A DNA stretch of 7,592 nt from Planctomycetota bacterium (GTDB lineage: Bacteria; Planctomycetota; Planctomycetia; Pirellulales; Lacipirellulaceae): assembly GCA_022614705.1 (NCBI GenBank), contig JAKEIB010000205.1, forward strand, positions 1 to 7,592, given 5' to 3'. Of this stretch, positions 1 through 6,763 are shown piece after piece; within the stretch, counting starts at the first letter, position 1, and the number at the start of each line of letters is the position of its first letter. The translations under genes were made by a program, and so were the position numbers. Below the pieces are notes generated by a model. The model saw nothing but the letters and a program-made list of their open reading frames with translations, did no database searches and was not told the DNA's origin.

Positions 1-83
1 CGCTGTTTGAGGCCCTCACCGCCAAACATCAACCGTTTCCAGAATCCTCCGACCCTAACCAACTGAAACTGTTCGACTTATAG
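1..83 (+). CDS. C-terminal end of an unrecognised protein (5' truncated)
   Basis: An open frame enters from the left edge (first full codon at base 3) and ends at TAG 81-83, giving 26 residues that finish in ...NQLKLFDL. The short tail is hydrophilic and ends in a hydrophobic Leu/Phe cluster. It shows no motif that I can assign to a family. It does not resemble the C-terminus usual in DUF1549/DUF1553 proteins, the common upstream partners of DUF1501 genes. It lies on the same strand as the DUF1501 gene but is separated from it by 175 bases holding an inverted repeat, so a shared operon is uncertain. That this frame is really coding is inferred from its position and from the lack of any better frame. 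Confidence 0.45.
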   Translation, partial: LFEALTAKHQPFPESSDPNQLKLFDL

Positions 84-119
84 CCGGACACTACTGATTT
101 ATCAATTCACTTTTCAATT

Positions 120-237
120 GCCACAAAAAACACGAAAAATCACGAAAGCGCTCGGCAGGGTTGTTGTTTGAACAAAAGTCGAAACAAGTCAACGAATCCT
201 TCTTCCCTTTTTTGTGTCTCTTCGTGCTTTTTGTGGC
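120..237. repeat. Imperfect inverted repeat of phased CAC/A-tract units
   Basis: The arms at 120-148 and 209-237 are reverse complements over about 29 bases, with several mismatches. Each arm contains three short units of a CAC triplet followed by an A-rich run. The CAC triplets start at 122, 131 and 141, and the matching GTG triplets at 214, 224 and 233, so spacing is 9-10 bases and mirrored in the two arms. This resembles CACGAAA-type intergenic repeats that I recall from environmental bacterial genomes, though copy number cannot be judged from one window. The right arm ends 21 bases before the DUF1501 start codon. The A-tracts phased with the helix suggest bent DNA; a long-loop hairpin is the alternative. 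Confidence 0.7.
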
Positions 238-247
238 CAATGTAAAT

Positions 248-251
248 AGGA
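248..251 (+). promoter_or_regulatory. Possible Shine-Dalgarno AGGA for the DUF1501 gene
   Basis: AGGA lies seven bases upstream of ATG 259. It supports that start, which also places the Tat motif close to the N-terminus. It is the only reasonable ribosome binding site seen in the window; the other complete genes have no clear one, which is common in planctomycetes. Confidence 0.4.
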
Positions 252-258
252 TTCAGTC

Positions 259-1599
259 ATGCACGGTCATTGCTGCAATCTTCATCGTCGCGACGTGTTG
301 CGGACTATGGGGCTCGGGCTTTTGGGTTCGAGCTGCGCCGGTTGGCTTCCCGCGTTGGCGGCCAATGTGGCCCAGGATCCGCGGCGCAGCCGGCATTGCA
401 TTTTGTTGTGGATGAGCGGCGGGCCCAGCCAGACCGATACGTTCGACATGAAGCCCGGCCACGCGAATGGCGGCGAGTTCAAAGAGTTGACCACGCGAAT
501 ACCCGGCTTCCAATTCAGTGAGCACCTGCCGAAGTTGGCCGAGCATGCCGACCAGCTCGCCATTGTGCGATCGCTGAGCACCAAGGAAGGCGATCATGCT
601 CGCGGCACGCACCTGGTGCGGACAGGCCATCCGCCGATGGGCGACGTGGCGTATCCGTCGATCGCATGCTCGCTGGCCAAGCAGCTTGCGACCGGCACGA
701 ATCCGTTGCCGAATTACGTGAGCGTGGCGCCGCCGCAGGAAATCAACCCGGCCGCGTTTGGGCCTGGCTTTCTCGGGGCGAGTCACGCGCCGGCGATCGT
801 GGCCGGCAATGCGGACGCCGGGGCGCAGGCCGGTCCGAATGCCGATGCAACGCGGCTCATCGAGCTGAAGCTGGCCGACCTCGAACTGCCGGCCGGCGTC
901 GATTCGAATCAGGCCGCACGGCGAATAGAGTTGTGGAACCGGCTGGAGGAGAAGTTTTTCGCGGGCCGCAGCGCCGAGTTGTTTCAAGCGCATCGCGACT
1001 TGTACCAGAAGGCGGCCGACATGATGCGGCCCGAAGTGCGGGCGGCGTTCGATCTGTCGGCCGAGTCGGACGAGGTCCGCCGTCGATACGGACCAGGACT
1101 GTTCGGTCAAGGCTGCTTGCTCGCGCGGCGACTCGTGGAGCGCGGCGTGCCATTCGTCGAAGTTCCGCTCGGCGCCGGCTTGGGGTGGGACACGCACGCC
1201 GACAATTTCCGTCAGGTCCGCCAGCTTTCCGGCGAACTGGACGCTGGTTGGGCAACGCTCATGACCGAATTGAAAGAGCGCGGCCTGTTGGAAAGCACGA
1301 CGATTCTGTGGATCAGCGAATTCGGACGCACGCCGGTCATTAACGCGAACGCTGGCCGCGACCATTTCCCGGCCGCGTGGTCGTGCGTCTTCGCAGGCGG
1401 GGGCATTAAAGGCGGACAGGCGTACGGACGCACCAGCGCCGACGGCATGAACGTGGAAGAAAACAAGGTTGGTATCGGAGACGTGTTGGCAACGCTGTGC
1501 TCGGCGCTGGGAGTGCCGCCCGATCATGAGAACGTGACGCCCATGAACCGCCCCATCAAATTGAGCGAAGGCACGCCGATCGCCCAGATTCTGGCGTGA
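259..1599 (+). CDS. DUF1501 family protein with Tat signal
   Basis: This is a 446-residue exported protein of the DUF1501 family, which belongs to the alkaline phosphatase/sulfatase-like superfamily. The N-terminus has a twin-arginine motif (R10-R11 in HRRDVLRTMG) followed by a hydrophobic stretch and Ala-rich cleavage region near 32-35. Family signatures appear in order: GGPSQTDTFD at 54-63, GWDTH at 309-313, EFGRTP at 354-359 and GRDH at 366-369; their Asp and His residues probably bind metal. The length suits the family and the C-terminus looks complete. Substrate and reaction are unknown for the family. In planctomycetes these genes often follow a DUF1549/DUF1553 gene, but the preceding partial frame here does not look like one. 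The family assignment is firm; any enzymatic role is inference. Confidence 0.93.
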   Translation: MHGHCCNLHRRDVLRTMGLGLLGSSCAGWLPALAANVAQDPRRSRHCILLWMSGGPSQTDTFDMKPGHANGGEFKELTTRIPGFQFSEHLPKLAEHADQLAIVRSLSTKEGDHARGTHLVRTGHPPMGDVAYPSIACSLAKQLATGTNPLPNYVSVAPPQEINPAAFGPGFLGASHAPAIVAGNADAGAQAGPNADATRLIELKLADLELPAGVDSNQAARRIELWNRLEEKFFAGRSAELFQAHRDLYQKAADMMRPEVRAAFDLSAESDEVRRRYGPGLFGQGCLLARRLVERGVPFVEVPLGAGLGWDTHADNFRQVRQLSGELDAGWATLMTELKERGLLESTTILWISEFGRTPVINANAGRDHFPAAWSCVFAGGGIKGGQAYGRTSADGMNVEENKVGIGDVLATLCSALGVPPDHENVTPMNRPIKLSEGTPIAQILA

Positions 1600-1636
1600 T
1601 TTCGCGCTGCTCGGGAATTGAAAAAAGGTTGTTATG

Positions 1637-1745
1637 GGGTGGCTGGGGCAGGGTCTTCGATGTCCCAGGACCGAAACGATCTGGGGCTCGAAGCGGGCAC
1701 CCGGCAGCCGGTTTTTGCCGGGTGCCGGGTCGGTCCCAGGCACCC
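1637..1745. repeat. Nested hairpin cluster between DUF1501 and EF-hand genes
   Basis: Three pairings lie within 109 bases. The outer arms 1637-1649 and 1733-1745 are reverse complements with 2 mismatches in 13. Inside, 1643-1650 pairs with 1661-1668 (8 pairs, one a G-T wobble). A perfect 11-base stem, GGCACCCGGCA at 1696-1706 with its complement at 1716-1726, encloses a 9-base loop. The T-run is in the loop rather than after the stem, so this is not a standard intrinsic terminator. The cluster fills most of the 171 bases between the DUF1501 stop and the preferred start of the next gene. It may be a dispersed repeat or affect mRNA stability. Confidence 0.6.
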
Positions 1746-1770
1746 GCGCGAGTCATTTCGAGACCGTCAA

Positions 1771-3438
1771 GTGCCGGCGTATTTGCGAGTCGTGATGTGG
1801 ACATGCGGCCTCGCCGTCGCGGCGGGATGCACAAACGCCAACACGCCACCGATTGCCAAGCCACCGAAGGCAGCAGCGTCGCCGAAAGCTGAAGTCGCGG
1901 TAACACCCGTGGCAAGCCAGGTTGATGCCAAGGATGCCGCCGAATCTGCACCGCTGCCAGCAGTCACTTCCGATCACAAGCCCGCCCCGTCTACCACCCC
2001 TGAACAGGACAGCCAGCCGGAGGAGTTGTCGTCTCCCGAGCGGCTCGCCATTCTAACTCCCGGCGGTCCGTTGCTTGTGGACGCGCGGCTGACGATCAAC
2101 GGCCAGCCGCATGCGAAGGCATTCGATTCGATCGTGAAGCGCGTGCTCGACGCCAGCGACACCGATCACGACGGCCGCTCAACGTGGAAGGAACTGACTG
2201 CGGATCGCGTGTACTTCGAGAAGGAAATGCAGAACGCCCCCGCGGTCGGCAGCCGGCAGATGAAAACGCTCATCGAGCGCTACGACGAGAACCGCGACGG
2301 GCAGATACAACCGGCCGAAGCGGCCGGATGGCTGGGGCGCGATGCGGGCACGAGTGCGAAGGCACTTGCGGTGCGCAGCACGCGAGCATACCGGCCGGTA
2401 GCGCGAGCGACTTCGCAGGTGTGGCATCTGATCGACGGCGACAGGAACGGAGGACTCTCCAGCGACGAGATCGACGCTGCGCCAGACCGGCTGCTCTCGC
2501 TCGATGCCGATGACGATCGCATTCTCGCGCCGCCCGAAATGGCGTCGTTGCGCGAGCAGCTCGAAGCGGCCGGGCAGCGACAGATGAACGTCGGCCGCGA
2601 GGCCAGCCATTACGCCGTGATCTATCTGGAACCGGACGTGGAAATCGAGCGGCTGCACTACTTGCTCAGCGATTTGTACGCACCGCAGCAGGATTTGGGG
2701 CCGGCCAGCTTTTCCGATCTGGGCGGACTGTTCAAGATACTCGACGCCAACGGCGACGACTGGCTGGAGCGCGACGAGCTGGCTTCGATGCTGTCGGTCG
2801 ATCCACACGTACAGTTGACCGTCGCATTTAACCGCGACGCGAAGGTGGAAAAGGGCTCGGCGACCATCGAAGTGAAAACGCTGTCGCCGGTAGCCACGGT
2901 GGCCGCGCAACCGTCCGCCGACCGGGCTGTGATTTCAATGGGCAACACGCGCTTGATCCTCTCGGCGCACAATCTGTCCACGGCCGCCAGCGACGAGCAA
3001 ACCGCCGCGCAGGCGGCCGCGCAGAATCAGATCCGGTTCATGGTCCACGATCGGTGCGACGCTCTGTTCGAAGAGCTGGACGCCAACGCGGACGGCCGAT
3101 TGGGCGAGCGGGAAATCGCGTACTGCCCGGCGCGTCTGGCGGAGCGCGACCGCAACGGCGACGGCCAGCTAGCCGGCGATGAGTTTCCCTACTCAATGAT
3201 TGTCGCGCTATTATTGGCGGAGCAGCCGTCGGAGCAATCGTTCTACATTCCGCCGTCGGCCGCGATCTCCGCGGCAAACAGCGACAAGCCGTTGCCGGCG
3301 TGGTTTTCCCACGCCGACTTGAACGGCGACGGCGACATAAGCCGTCGCGAGTTCCTCGGGTCGATTGAACAATTCAATCGCCTGGATGTCGATCAGGACG
3401 GATACATCAGTGCCGCAGAAGCCGGCACCGCGCTGTAG
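1771..3438 (+). CDS. Putative lipoprotein with about nine EF-hand motifs
   Basis: This is a predicted exported calcium-binding lipoprotein of 555 residues. I chose GTG 1771 because it gives a compact signal peptide: Arg6, a hydrophobic core, and a lipobox-like AVAAGC with Cys20. ATG 1795 is the alternative but lacks the positive charge. Extending further upstream would translate the hairpin cluster. An Ala/Pro/Lys-rich linker covers about 21-80. EF-hand-like loops (D-x-D/N-x-D-G type) begin near residues 130, 172, 222, 245, 325, 437, 460, 516 and 539. Those at 222/245, 437/460 and 516/539 are 23 apart, as in paired EF-hands. The loops at 245 and 325 are degenerate at the Gly position. Residues 350-430 lack EF-hands and look beta-rich. 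No catalytic domain is seen. The stop codon lies inside the repeat that starts at 3433. Confidence 0.85.
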   Translation: MPAYLRVVMWTCGLAVAAGCTNANTPPIAKPPKAAASPKAEVAVTPVASQVDAKDAAESAPLPAVTSDHKPAPSTTPEQDSQPEELSSPERLAILTPGGPLLVDARLTINGQPHAKAFDSIVKRVLDASDTDHDGRSTWKELTADRVYFEKEMQNAPAVGSRQMKTLIERYDENRDGQIQPAEAAGWLGRDAGTSAKALAVRSTRAYRPVARATSQVWHLIDGDRNGGLSSDEIDAAPDRLLSLDADDDRILAPPEMASLREQLEAAGQRQMNVGREASHYAVIYLEPDVEIERLHYLLSDLYAPQQDLGPASFSDLGGLFKILDANGDDWLERDELASMLSVDPHVQLTVAFNRDAKVEKGSATIEVKTLSPVATVAAQPSADRAVISMGNTRLILSAHNLSTAASDEQTAAQAAAQNQIRFMVHDRCDALFEELDANADGRLGEREIAYCPARLAERDRNGDGQLAGDEFPYSMIVALLLAEQPSEQSFYIPPSAAISAANSDKPLPAWFSHADLNGDGDISRREFLGSIEQFNRLDVDQDGYISAAEAGTAL

Positions 3439-3510
3439 CTGGCCTCTGTGAGGCCGGCTTTTTCGGCGGCACGGACCTGTAAGAGCCGGGGTCACAGACC
3501 CCAGCTACAG
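3433..3510. repeat. Mirrored pair of covarying hairpin elements in the convergent gap
   Basis: Two 26-base elements, 3433-3458 on the plus strand and 3485-3510 on the minus strand, share the pattern CTGTAGCTGG, two variable bases, TCTGTGA, two variable bases, CCGGC. Each folds into a 9-pair stem with a TGT loop. The variable pairs are CC/GG in the first copy and GG/CC in the second, so pairing is kept while sequence changes. Inverted hairpin pairs are typical of REP/BIME-like elements, but kinship to those is inference. The element occupies almost the whole gap: the first copy contains the TAG of the EF-hand gene, and the second ends one base before the stop codon of the propeller gene. Confidence 0.85.
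3438..3463 (+). terminator. Intrinsic terminator of the EF-hand lipoprotein gene
   Basis: A GC-rich stem (3438-3446 with 3450-3458, nine pairs including one T-G wobble, loop TGT) is followed directly by five T at 3459-3463. It starts at the last base of the stop codon. The mirrored copy read on the minus strand is followed only by TCTT, so termination of the propeller gene there is less certain. Confidence 0.65.
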
Positions 3511-3511
3511 A

Positions 3512-4951
3512 TTATTCCGCGAACGCCCACAGATGGTTCGCCGTGCGGATATAGAGCGTGTCGTCCGCAATCGCGGGGGTCGCGGACATGCGTTCGCCGA
3601 GCGGAGCATTCTTGGCCACGACTTCCGGCGGTGAGGTCCCGGCTTTCACGACGGTCACTTCGCCATCGGCGAGCGCGGCGAAATAAATGTGCCCGTTCGC
3701 GGCGACCGGCGAGGCGTAGTAGGATCCGGCCGCGGCCGGGCGCTTCTGGTAAAGCTCGTCGCCGGTTTTCGTGTCATACGCGGTGACGATGCCTTTGTCT
3801 CGCACCATCACGAACTGGCCTGCATAAACCAGGGCCGAGGCAACGTACGGCAATCCCTTCTTTTGTTTCCAGATCACGTGGGATTCGGTCACGTCGCCAC
3901 TGCCGCCGGGACGCAGGGCGAACGCGCTATTGTGCGTAGCGGCCATGAATTTCTGAATCGCTTCGTGTTCGTCGCGAGTGAATTGGCCGTCCTTGTTGGC
4001 GTCGCTGCCGTCGAAGAAGGCTTTCATCGACGTGCTGAGCGATTCTTCTTTCGATAGCACGCCGTCCTTGTTTTTATCGGCGTCGTTTTCCTTGAGGAAG
4101 TCGTCGAAGGAGGGCATTTGGGAGTCGGCTTCCGCCGGATCGCCAGGCGACCAGCCGGCGAAGAACAAATTTCCGTTATCGGTGACCGGCGACGTGCAGC
4201 AAGACGACGGCATTCCCTCCACGTGCCAGCGCTCGTCGCCCGTTTTTAGGTCGTAGCCGATCAGGCGGCCGAAGCCGGGCATCGCGATCTGCTTGCCGTC
4301 CGGTGTATCCCAGATGGCGGGCGTGCTAAAGCTGCTGTTCGACGTTCGCTTTTTCTCCCACTTCGGCTCGCCGGTTGCCAGATCGATCGCAATGATTCTT
4401 GAGTTTTTCAGCTCGTCGCGGGCGAGAATCACCAGGCCGTCGGCGATTACGGGCGAGACGCCGCTGCCGAAGCCAGCGATCGTTTCGGCCGTCGGCATTT
4501 CATATCGCCACAGTTCGTTGCCGGCCAGTTCGTAGCATGCCAAGCCGCATGATCCGAAGTAGGAGACGATCCGCTCGCCGTCGGTCGCCGACGTGGACGC
4601 GGCCGGGCTGCCCTCGCCGTCGAGATACGCTTCAATTTTCTTGGCCGGCGCTTCGGCGCGCCAGGCTTCGTTTCCGTCGGACCGGTTGTAAGCGATCGTA
4701 TACAGCTTGCCACCGTCGAAGGCCGTGATGACAAGCTTGTCCGCGACGATGATCGGCGACGATAGGCCGCCCGGCGCGGGCACCTTCCACTTCAAGTTCT
4801 TCTCCGGGCCGAACTCGACCGGCGGCCGTTCGCCCTCGGCGACGCCCGACGCGCCCGGCCCACGAAACTGCGGCCACGCGAGCGGCTGCTCCGCGCTTCC
4901 CACAGGACTCGTCAGCACAAACAGCAGCGGCAATGCAAATATTCGTGCCAT
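3512..4951 (-). CDS. Secreted PQQ-like beta-propeller protein with inserted EF-hand pair
   Basis: This is a 479-residue exported protein of the PQQ-binding-like beta-propeller (BamB/PQQ_2) type. The chosen ATG 4951 gives a Sec signal peptide (MARIFALPLLFVL..., cleavage after GSA at 18-20) followed by the WPQFRGP motif at 26-32 that often opens planctomycete members. Eight repeat-like blades can be traced, with motifs such as IAIDLATGEPKW and GYDLKTGDERW. Between about blades 5 and 6 two canonical EF-hand loops are inserted, at 292-303 and 317-328, 25 residues apart, each with Asp at position 1 and Glu at 12. No dehydrogenase active site is recognised, so a binding or scaffold role is likelier than quinoprotein catalysis. 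It lies 116 bases downstream of the subunit A gene on the same strand, beyond a palindrome, so co-transcription is possible but unproven. Confidence 0.9.
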   Translation of the reverse strand: MARIFALPLLFVLTSPVGSAEQPLAWPQFRGPGASGVAEGERPPVEFGPEKNLKWKVPAPGGLSSPIIVADKLVITAFDGGKLYTIAYNRSDGNEAWRAEAPAKKIEAYLDGEGSPAASTSATDGERIVSYFGSCGLACYELAGNELWRYEMPTAETIAGFGSGVSPVIADGLVILARDELKNSRIIAIDLATGEPKWEKKRTSNSSFSTPAIWDTPDGKQIAMPGFGRLIGYDLKTGDERWHVEGMPSSCCTSPVTDNGNLFFAGWSPGDPAEADSQMPSFDDFLKENDADKNKDGVLSKEESLSTSMKAFFDGSDANKDGQFTRDEHEAIQKFMAATHNSAFALRPGGSGDVTESHVIWKQKKGLPYVASALVYAGQFVMVRDKGIVTAYDTKTGDELYQKRPAAAGSYYASPVAANGHIYFAALADGEVTVVKAGTSPPEVVAKNAPLGERMSATPAIADDTLYIRTANHLWAFAE

Positions 4952-4976
4952 GTTGTTAACCGTCTGTTGTTGTTCT

Positions 4977-5049
4977 GAACAGGAGGCAACAGAGGGAACA
5001 GAGAAAGGCAACTCTAGATCAACTCCGTTCTCTCTGTTGCCTCCTGTTC
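4977..5049. repeat. Purine-rich 27-base palindrome between fhcA and the propeller gene
   Basis: The arms 4977-5003 and 5023-5049 are reverse complements with 2 mismatches in 27, the outer 18 bases being perfect, around a 19-base spacer. The left arm is built of AACAGAG units at about 10-base spacing (GGCAACAGAG then GGAACAGAG). Read on the minus strand it follows the fhcA stop by 18 bases, but no T-run follows the stem, so it is not a standard intrinsic terminator. It lies 25 bases upstream of the propeller start codon, inside the probable 5' leader. It may be an attenuator-like hairpin, a processing site or a dispersed repeat. Confidence 0.8.
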
Positions 5050-5067
5050 AAATTCTTCCTTTTGCGG

Positions 5068-6732
5068 TTACTTATTTGCCGCCGGCACGAGCTCGGAGTC
5101 GTGCAAATAGCTGTCGTCGACCGGATAGTTTCGCCAGCGGATCGAGTAATACTGTTCAAACCACGCTTGGATGTCGGCCTCAACGTCGCGGTCGTAATCG
5201 GGCGCCACGTGCAGCGTCTTGCCGACAAACGGGTCGCGAATCTCGCCGTTTTCGATCATCACGCGGCCCGATTTGATCACGATCCGCGGCGTCTCGAACA
5301 TTGTCTCCTTGTTCTCGTGCGGCGTGTAAAGGGTGACGTCCGCATCGGCGCCCGGGCCAAGATGCCCCTTGTTGGCGAGGCCCAGGATTTTTGCCGGGCC
5401 GGCTCGGGTGATGATTGCAATTTCGTTGAGCGTATATTCGCGGTCCAAATCGGCCAGCGTGGAACGCTCCGTAATCTTGGGCGGACACTTCTTCAGCGCG
5501 TCCTGCCGGTAGGTGCGGTCCATCAAGAGCCGAATGATCTGCGGGTACGCCAGGAACGAGCCGCCGTTCGGATGATCGGTGCTCATTACCACGCGCCACG
5601 GGTCTTCGACCAGCAAGTACCACTCCAGCCCGATTGCCCATTGCAGCGAGTGCACGAGCGACTTGTTGCGATACTTGATGGGCGTGATGCCGCAGCCCGA
5701 TTCCATTTCCGTGTCGCTGCTGAACCACTTGCCCTTGAAGATGTTCGAAAGGTAATAACCGAGCGGCCCGTCGCCCGTCATGCTGGTCGTCTCGCCGAAC
5801 ATCACCTGGCCGACGTCGATCGTGACGTTCTTGTGGGCATTCACGTACTCGGCCAGCGGCACGGTTTTGCTGTTGAACGTGTTCTCGTCGCCTTCGCCGC
5901 CGCCGTAGCTGTGGAACTGGATGTGCGTGATGTGCGCGCGATGGCCGTCGATGGCCTTCATCGTTTCCAGCGTGGTTTGCCAGTTGCCCGGCATGCCCAG
6001 GTTGTTGCAGTGGATGTGTACGGAATGCGGCAGGCGCAGCTCGGTGGCGGCTTGGGCGACGCCGCCGATGATCTGCCGCGGCGTAACGTTAAAGTAATCC
6101 ACCTTTTCGTCGAGGCCATGCACGTTGCCACCTTGGTGGCTCTTCCACACCTCGACGCCGCCCGGGTTCACGAGCTTCGGCGCGTAACCCTTGGTCGCGC
6201 CCAACAGCCAGGCGATGAATGCCTTCAGCTTTTGCGGCTCGTTCTGCTGGATGCTGCGCATCACATAGTGGTTATTGCCCATGAGGACGTAGAAACCCTT
6301 GTCGATGCAGGGCGTGTCCTCGAATTCCTCGTGGGCGTGTCGGGCGCCGAGCGGCGGGATGGCCGCGTCGAACGCGGTCGTGTAACCCATGCCGGCGTAC
6401 TTGTAACCGGTGGCGAACGTGCTGGGCACGCTGCCCATCGTGCCGCTGTGCGTGTTGGCCGTTTTGTGGAGAACCTGCGACTTGCGCTTCTCCTCGGGCC
6501 GCATCTTGCGGGCGACGTTCACTTTGGGTCCGGCGATGTGGCAGTGCATGTCGACACCGCCCGGCATCACGACCAGCCCGTTCGCGTCGATCACGCGCGT
6601 CGGCCGCGTGGCCGGATCGGTCGGCGCGGAAACGATGCGGCCGCCCTCGATCCACAGATCGCGCACCTGGCCATCGATGCCGTTGGCCGGATCGTAGACG
6701 GTGCCGCCGGAGATTTTTAGGAAGTCGGGCAT
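5068..6732 (-). CDS. fhcA: Formylmethanofuran dehydrogenase subunit A (FwdA/FmdA/FhcA family)
   Basis: This 554-residue cytoplasmic protein is an amidohydrolase-superfamily subunit. In methanogens the A subunit interconverts formate and formylmethanofuran; in methylotrophic bacteria FhcA hydrolyses formyl groups bound to a methanofuran analogue, releasing formate. Visible features are the HxH metal motif at H63/H65 (DMHCHIAG), a KLVNPGG motif whose K186 is the likely carboxylated lysine, candidate ligand histidines in VHIHCNN (239, 241) and HITHIQFH (267-274), and the probable catalytic D386 in STDHPNGG. Assigning individual ligands is by analogy with archaeal FwdA. The length matches the family (about 550-570) and no key motif is missing. 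ATG 6732 has no clear ribosome binding site. The gene follows the subunit B gene on the same strand after a 248-base gap filled with palindromes. A hydrolase within an Fhc-type complex is the most likely role. Confidence 0.95.
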   Translation of the reverse strand: MPDFLKISGGTVYDPANGIDGQVRDLWIEGGRIVSAPTDPATRPTRVIDANGLVVMPGGVDMHCHIAGPKVNVARKMRPEEKRKSQVLHKTANTHSGTMGSVPSTFATGYKYAGMGYTTAFDAAIPPLGARHAHEEFEDTPCIDKGFYVLMGNNHYVMRSIQQNEPQKLKAFIAWLLGATKGYAPKLVNPGGVEVWKSHQGGNVHGLDEKVDYFNVTPRQIIGGVAQAATELRLPHSVHIHCNNLGMPGNWQTTLETMKAIDGHRAHITHIQFHSYGGGEGDENTFNSKTVPLAEYVNAHKNVTIDVGQVMFGETTSMTGDGPLGYYLSNIFKGKWFSSDTEMESGCGITPIKYRNKSLVHSLQWAIGLEWYLLVEDPWRVVMSTDHPNGGSFLAYPQIIRLLMDRTYRQDALKKCPPKITERSTLADLDREYTLNEIAIITRAGPAKILGLANKGHLGPGADADVTLYTPHENKETMFETPRIVIKSGRVMIENGEIRDPFVGKTLHVAPDYDRDVEADIQAWFEQYYSIRWRNYPVDDSYLHDSELVPAANK

Positions 6733-6763
6733 GGGCGTGTTCAGTGTTCGTCAGCCAATTCTA

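Noticed and set aside
253..1743. Open frame of 496 codons on the minus strand, opposite the DUF1501 gene
   Set aside because: The sense frame carries the DUF1501 signatures and a Tat signal. The antisense product is Arg/His-rich without motifs and runs into the hairpin cluster.
1618..1770. Upstream extension of the EF-hand gene to TTG 1618
   Set aside because: It would translate the nested hairpins and bury the signal peptide about 50 residues inside the protein. GTG 1771 gives a normal lipoprotein signal.
3512..4951. Propeller protein as a PQQ-dependent alcohol or methanol dehydrogenase linked to the C1 genes
   Set aside because: At 479 residues it is shorter than those enzymes, and no quinoprotein active-site motif such as a vicinal disulfide is recognisable; an EF-hand pair interrupts the fold.
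4952..5011. Upstream extension of the propeller gene to base 5011
   Set aside because: The extra 20 residues would be encoded largely by the palindrome and would precede an otherwise complete Sec signal peptide starting at ATG 4951.
4977..5049. Palindrome as an intrinsic terminator of fhcA
   Set aside because: On the minus strand no T-run follows the stem, so it is listed as a repeat and not as a terminator.
5062..6720. Open frame of 552 codons on the plus strand, opposite the subunit A gene
   Set aside because: It mirrors nearly the whole of a gene with clear family motifs; its translation is rich in Arg, Val, His and Ala with no recognisable domain, as expected for an antisense shadow in GC-rich DNA.
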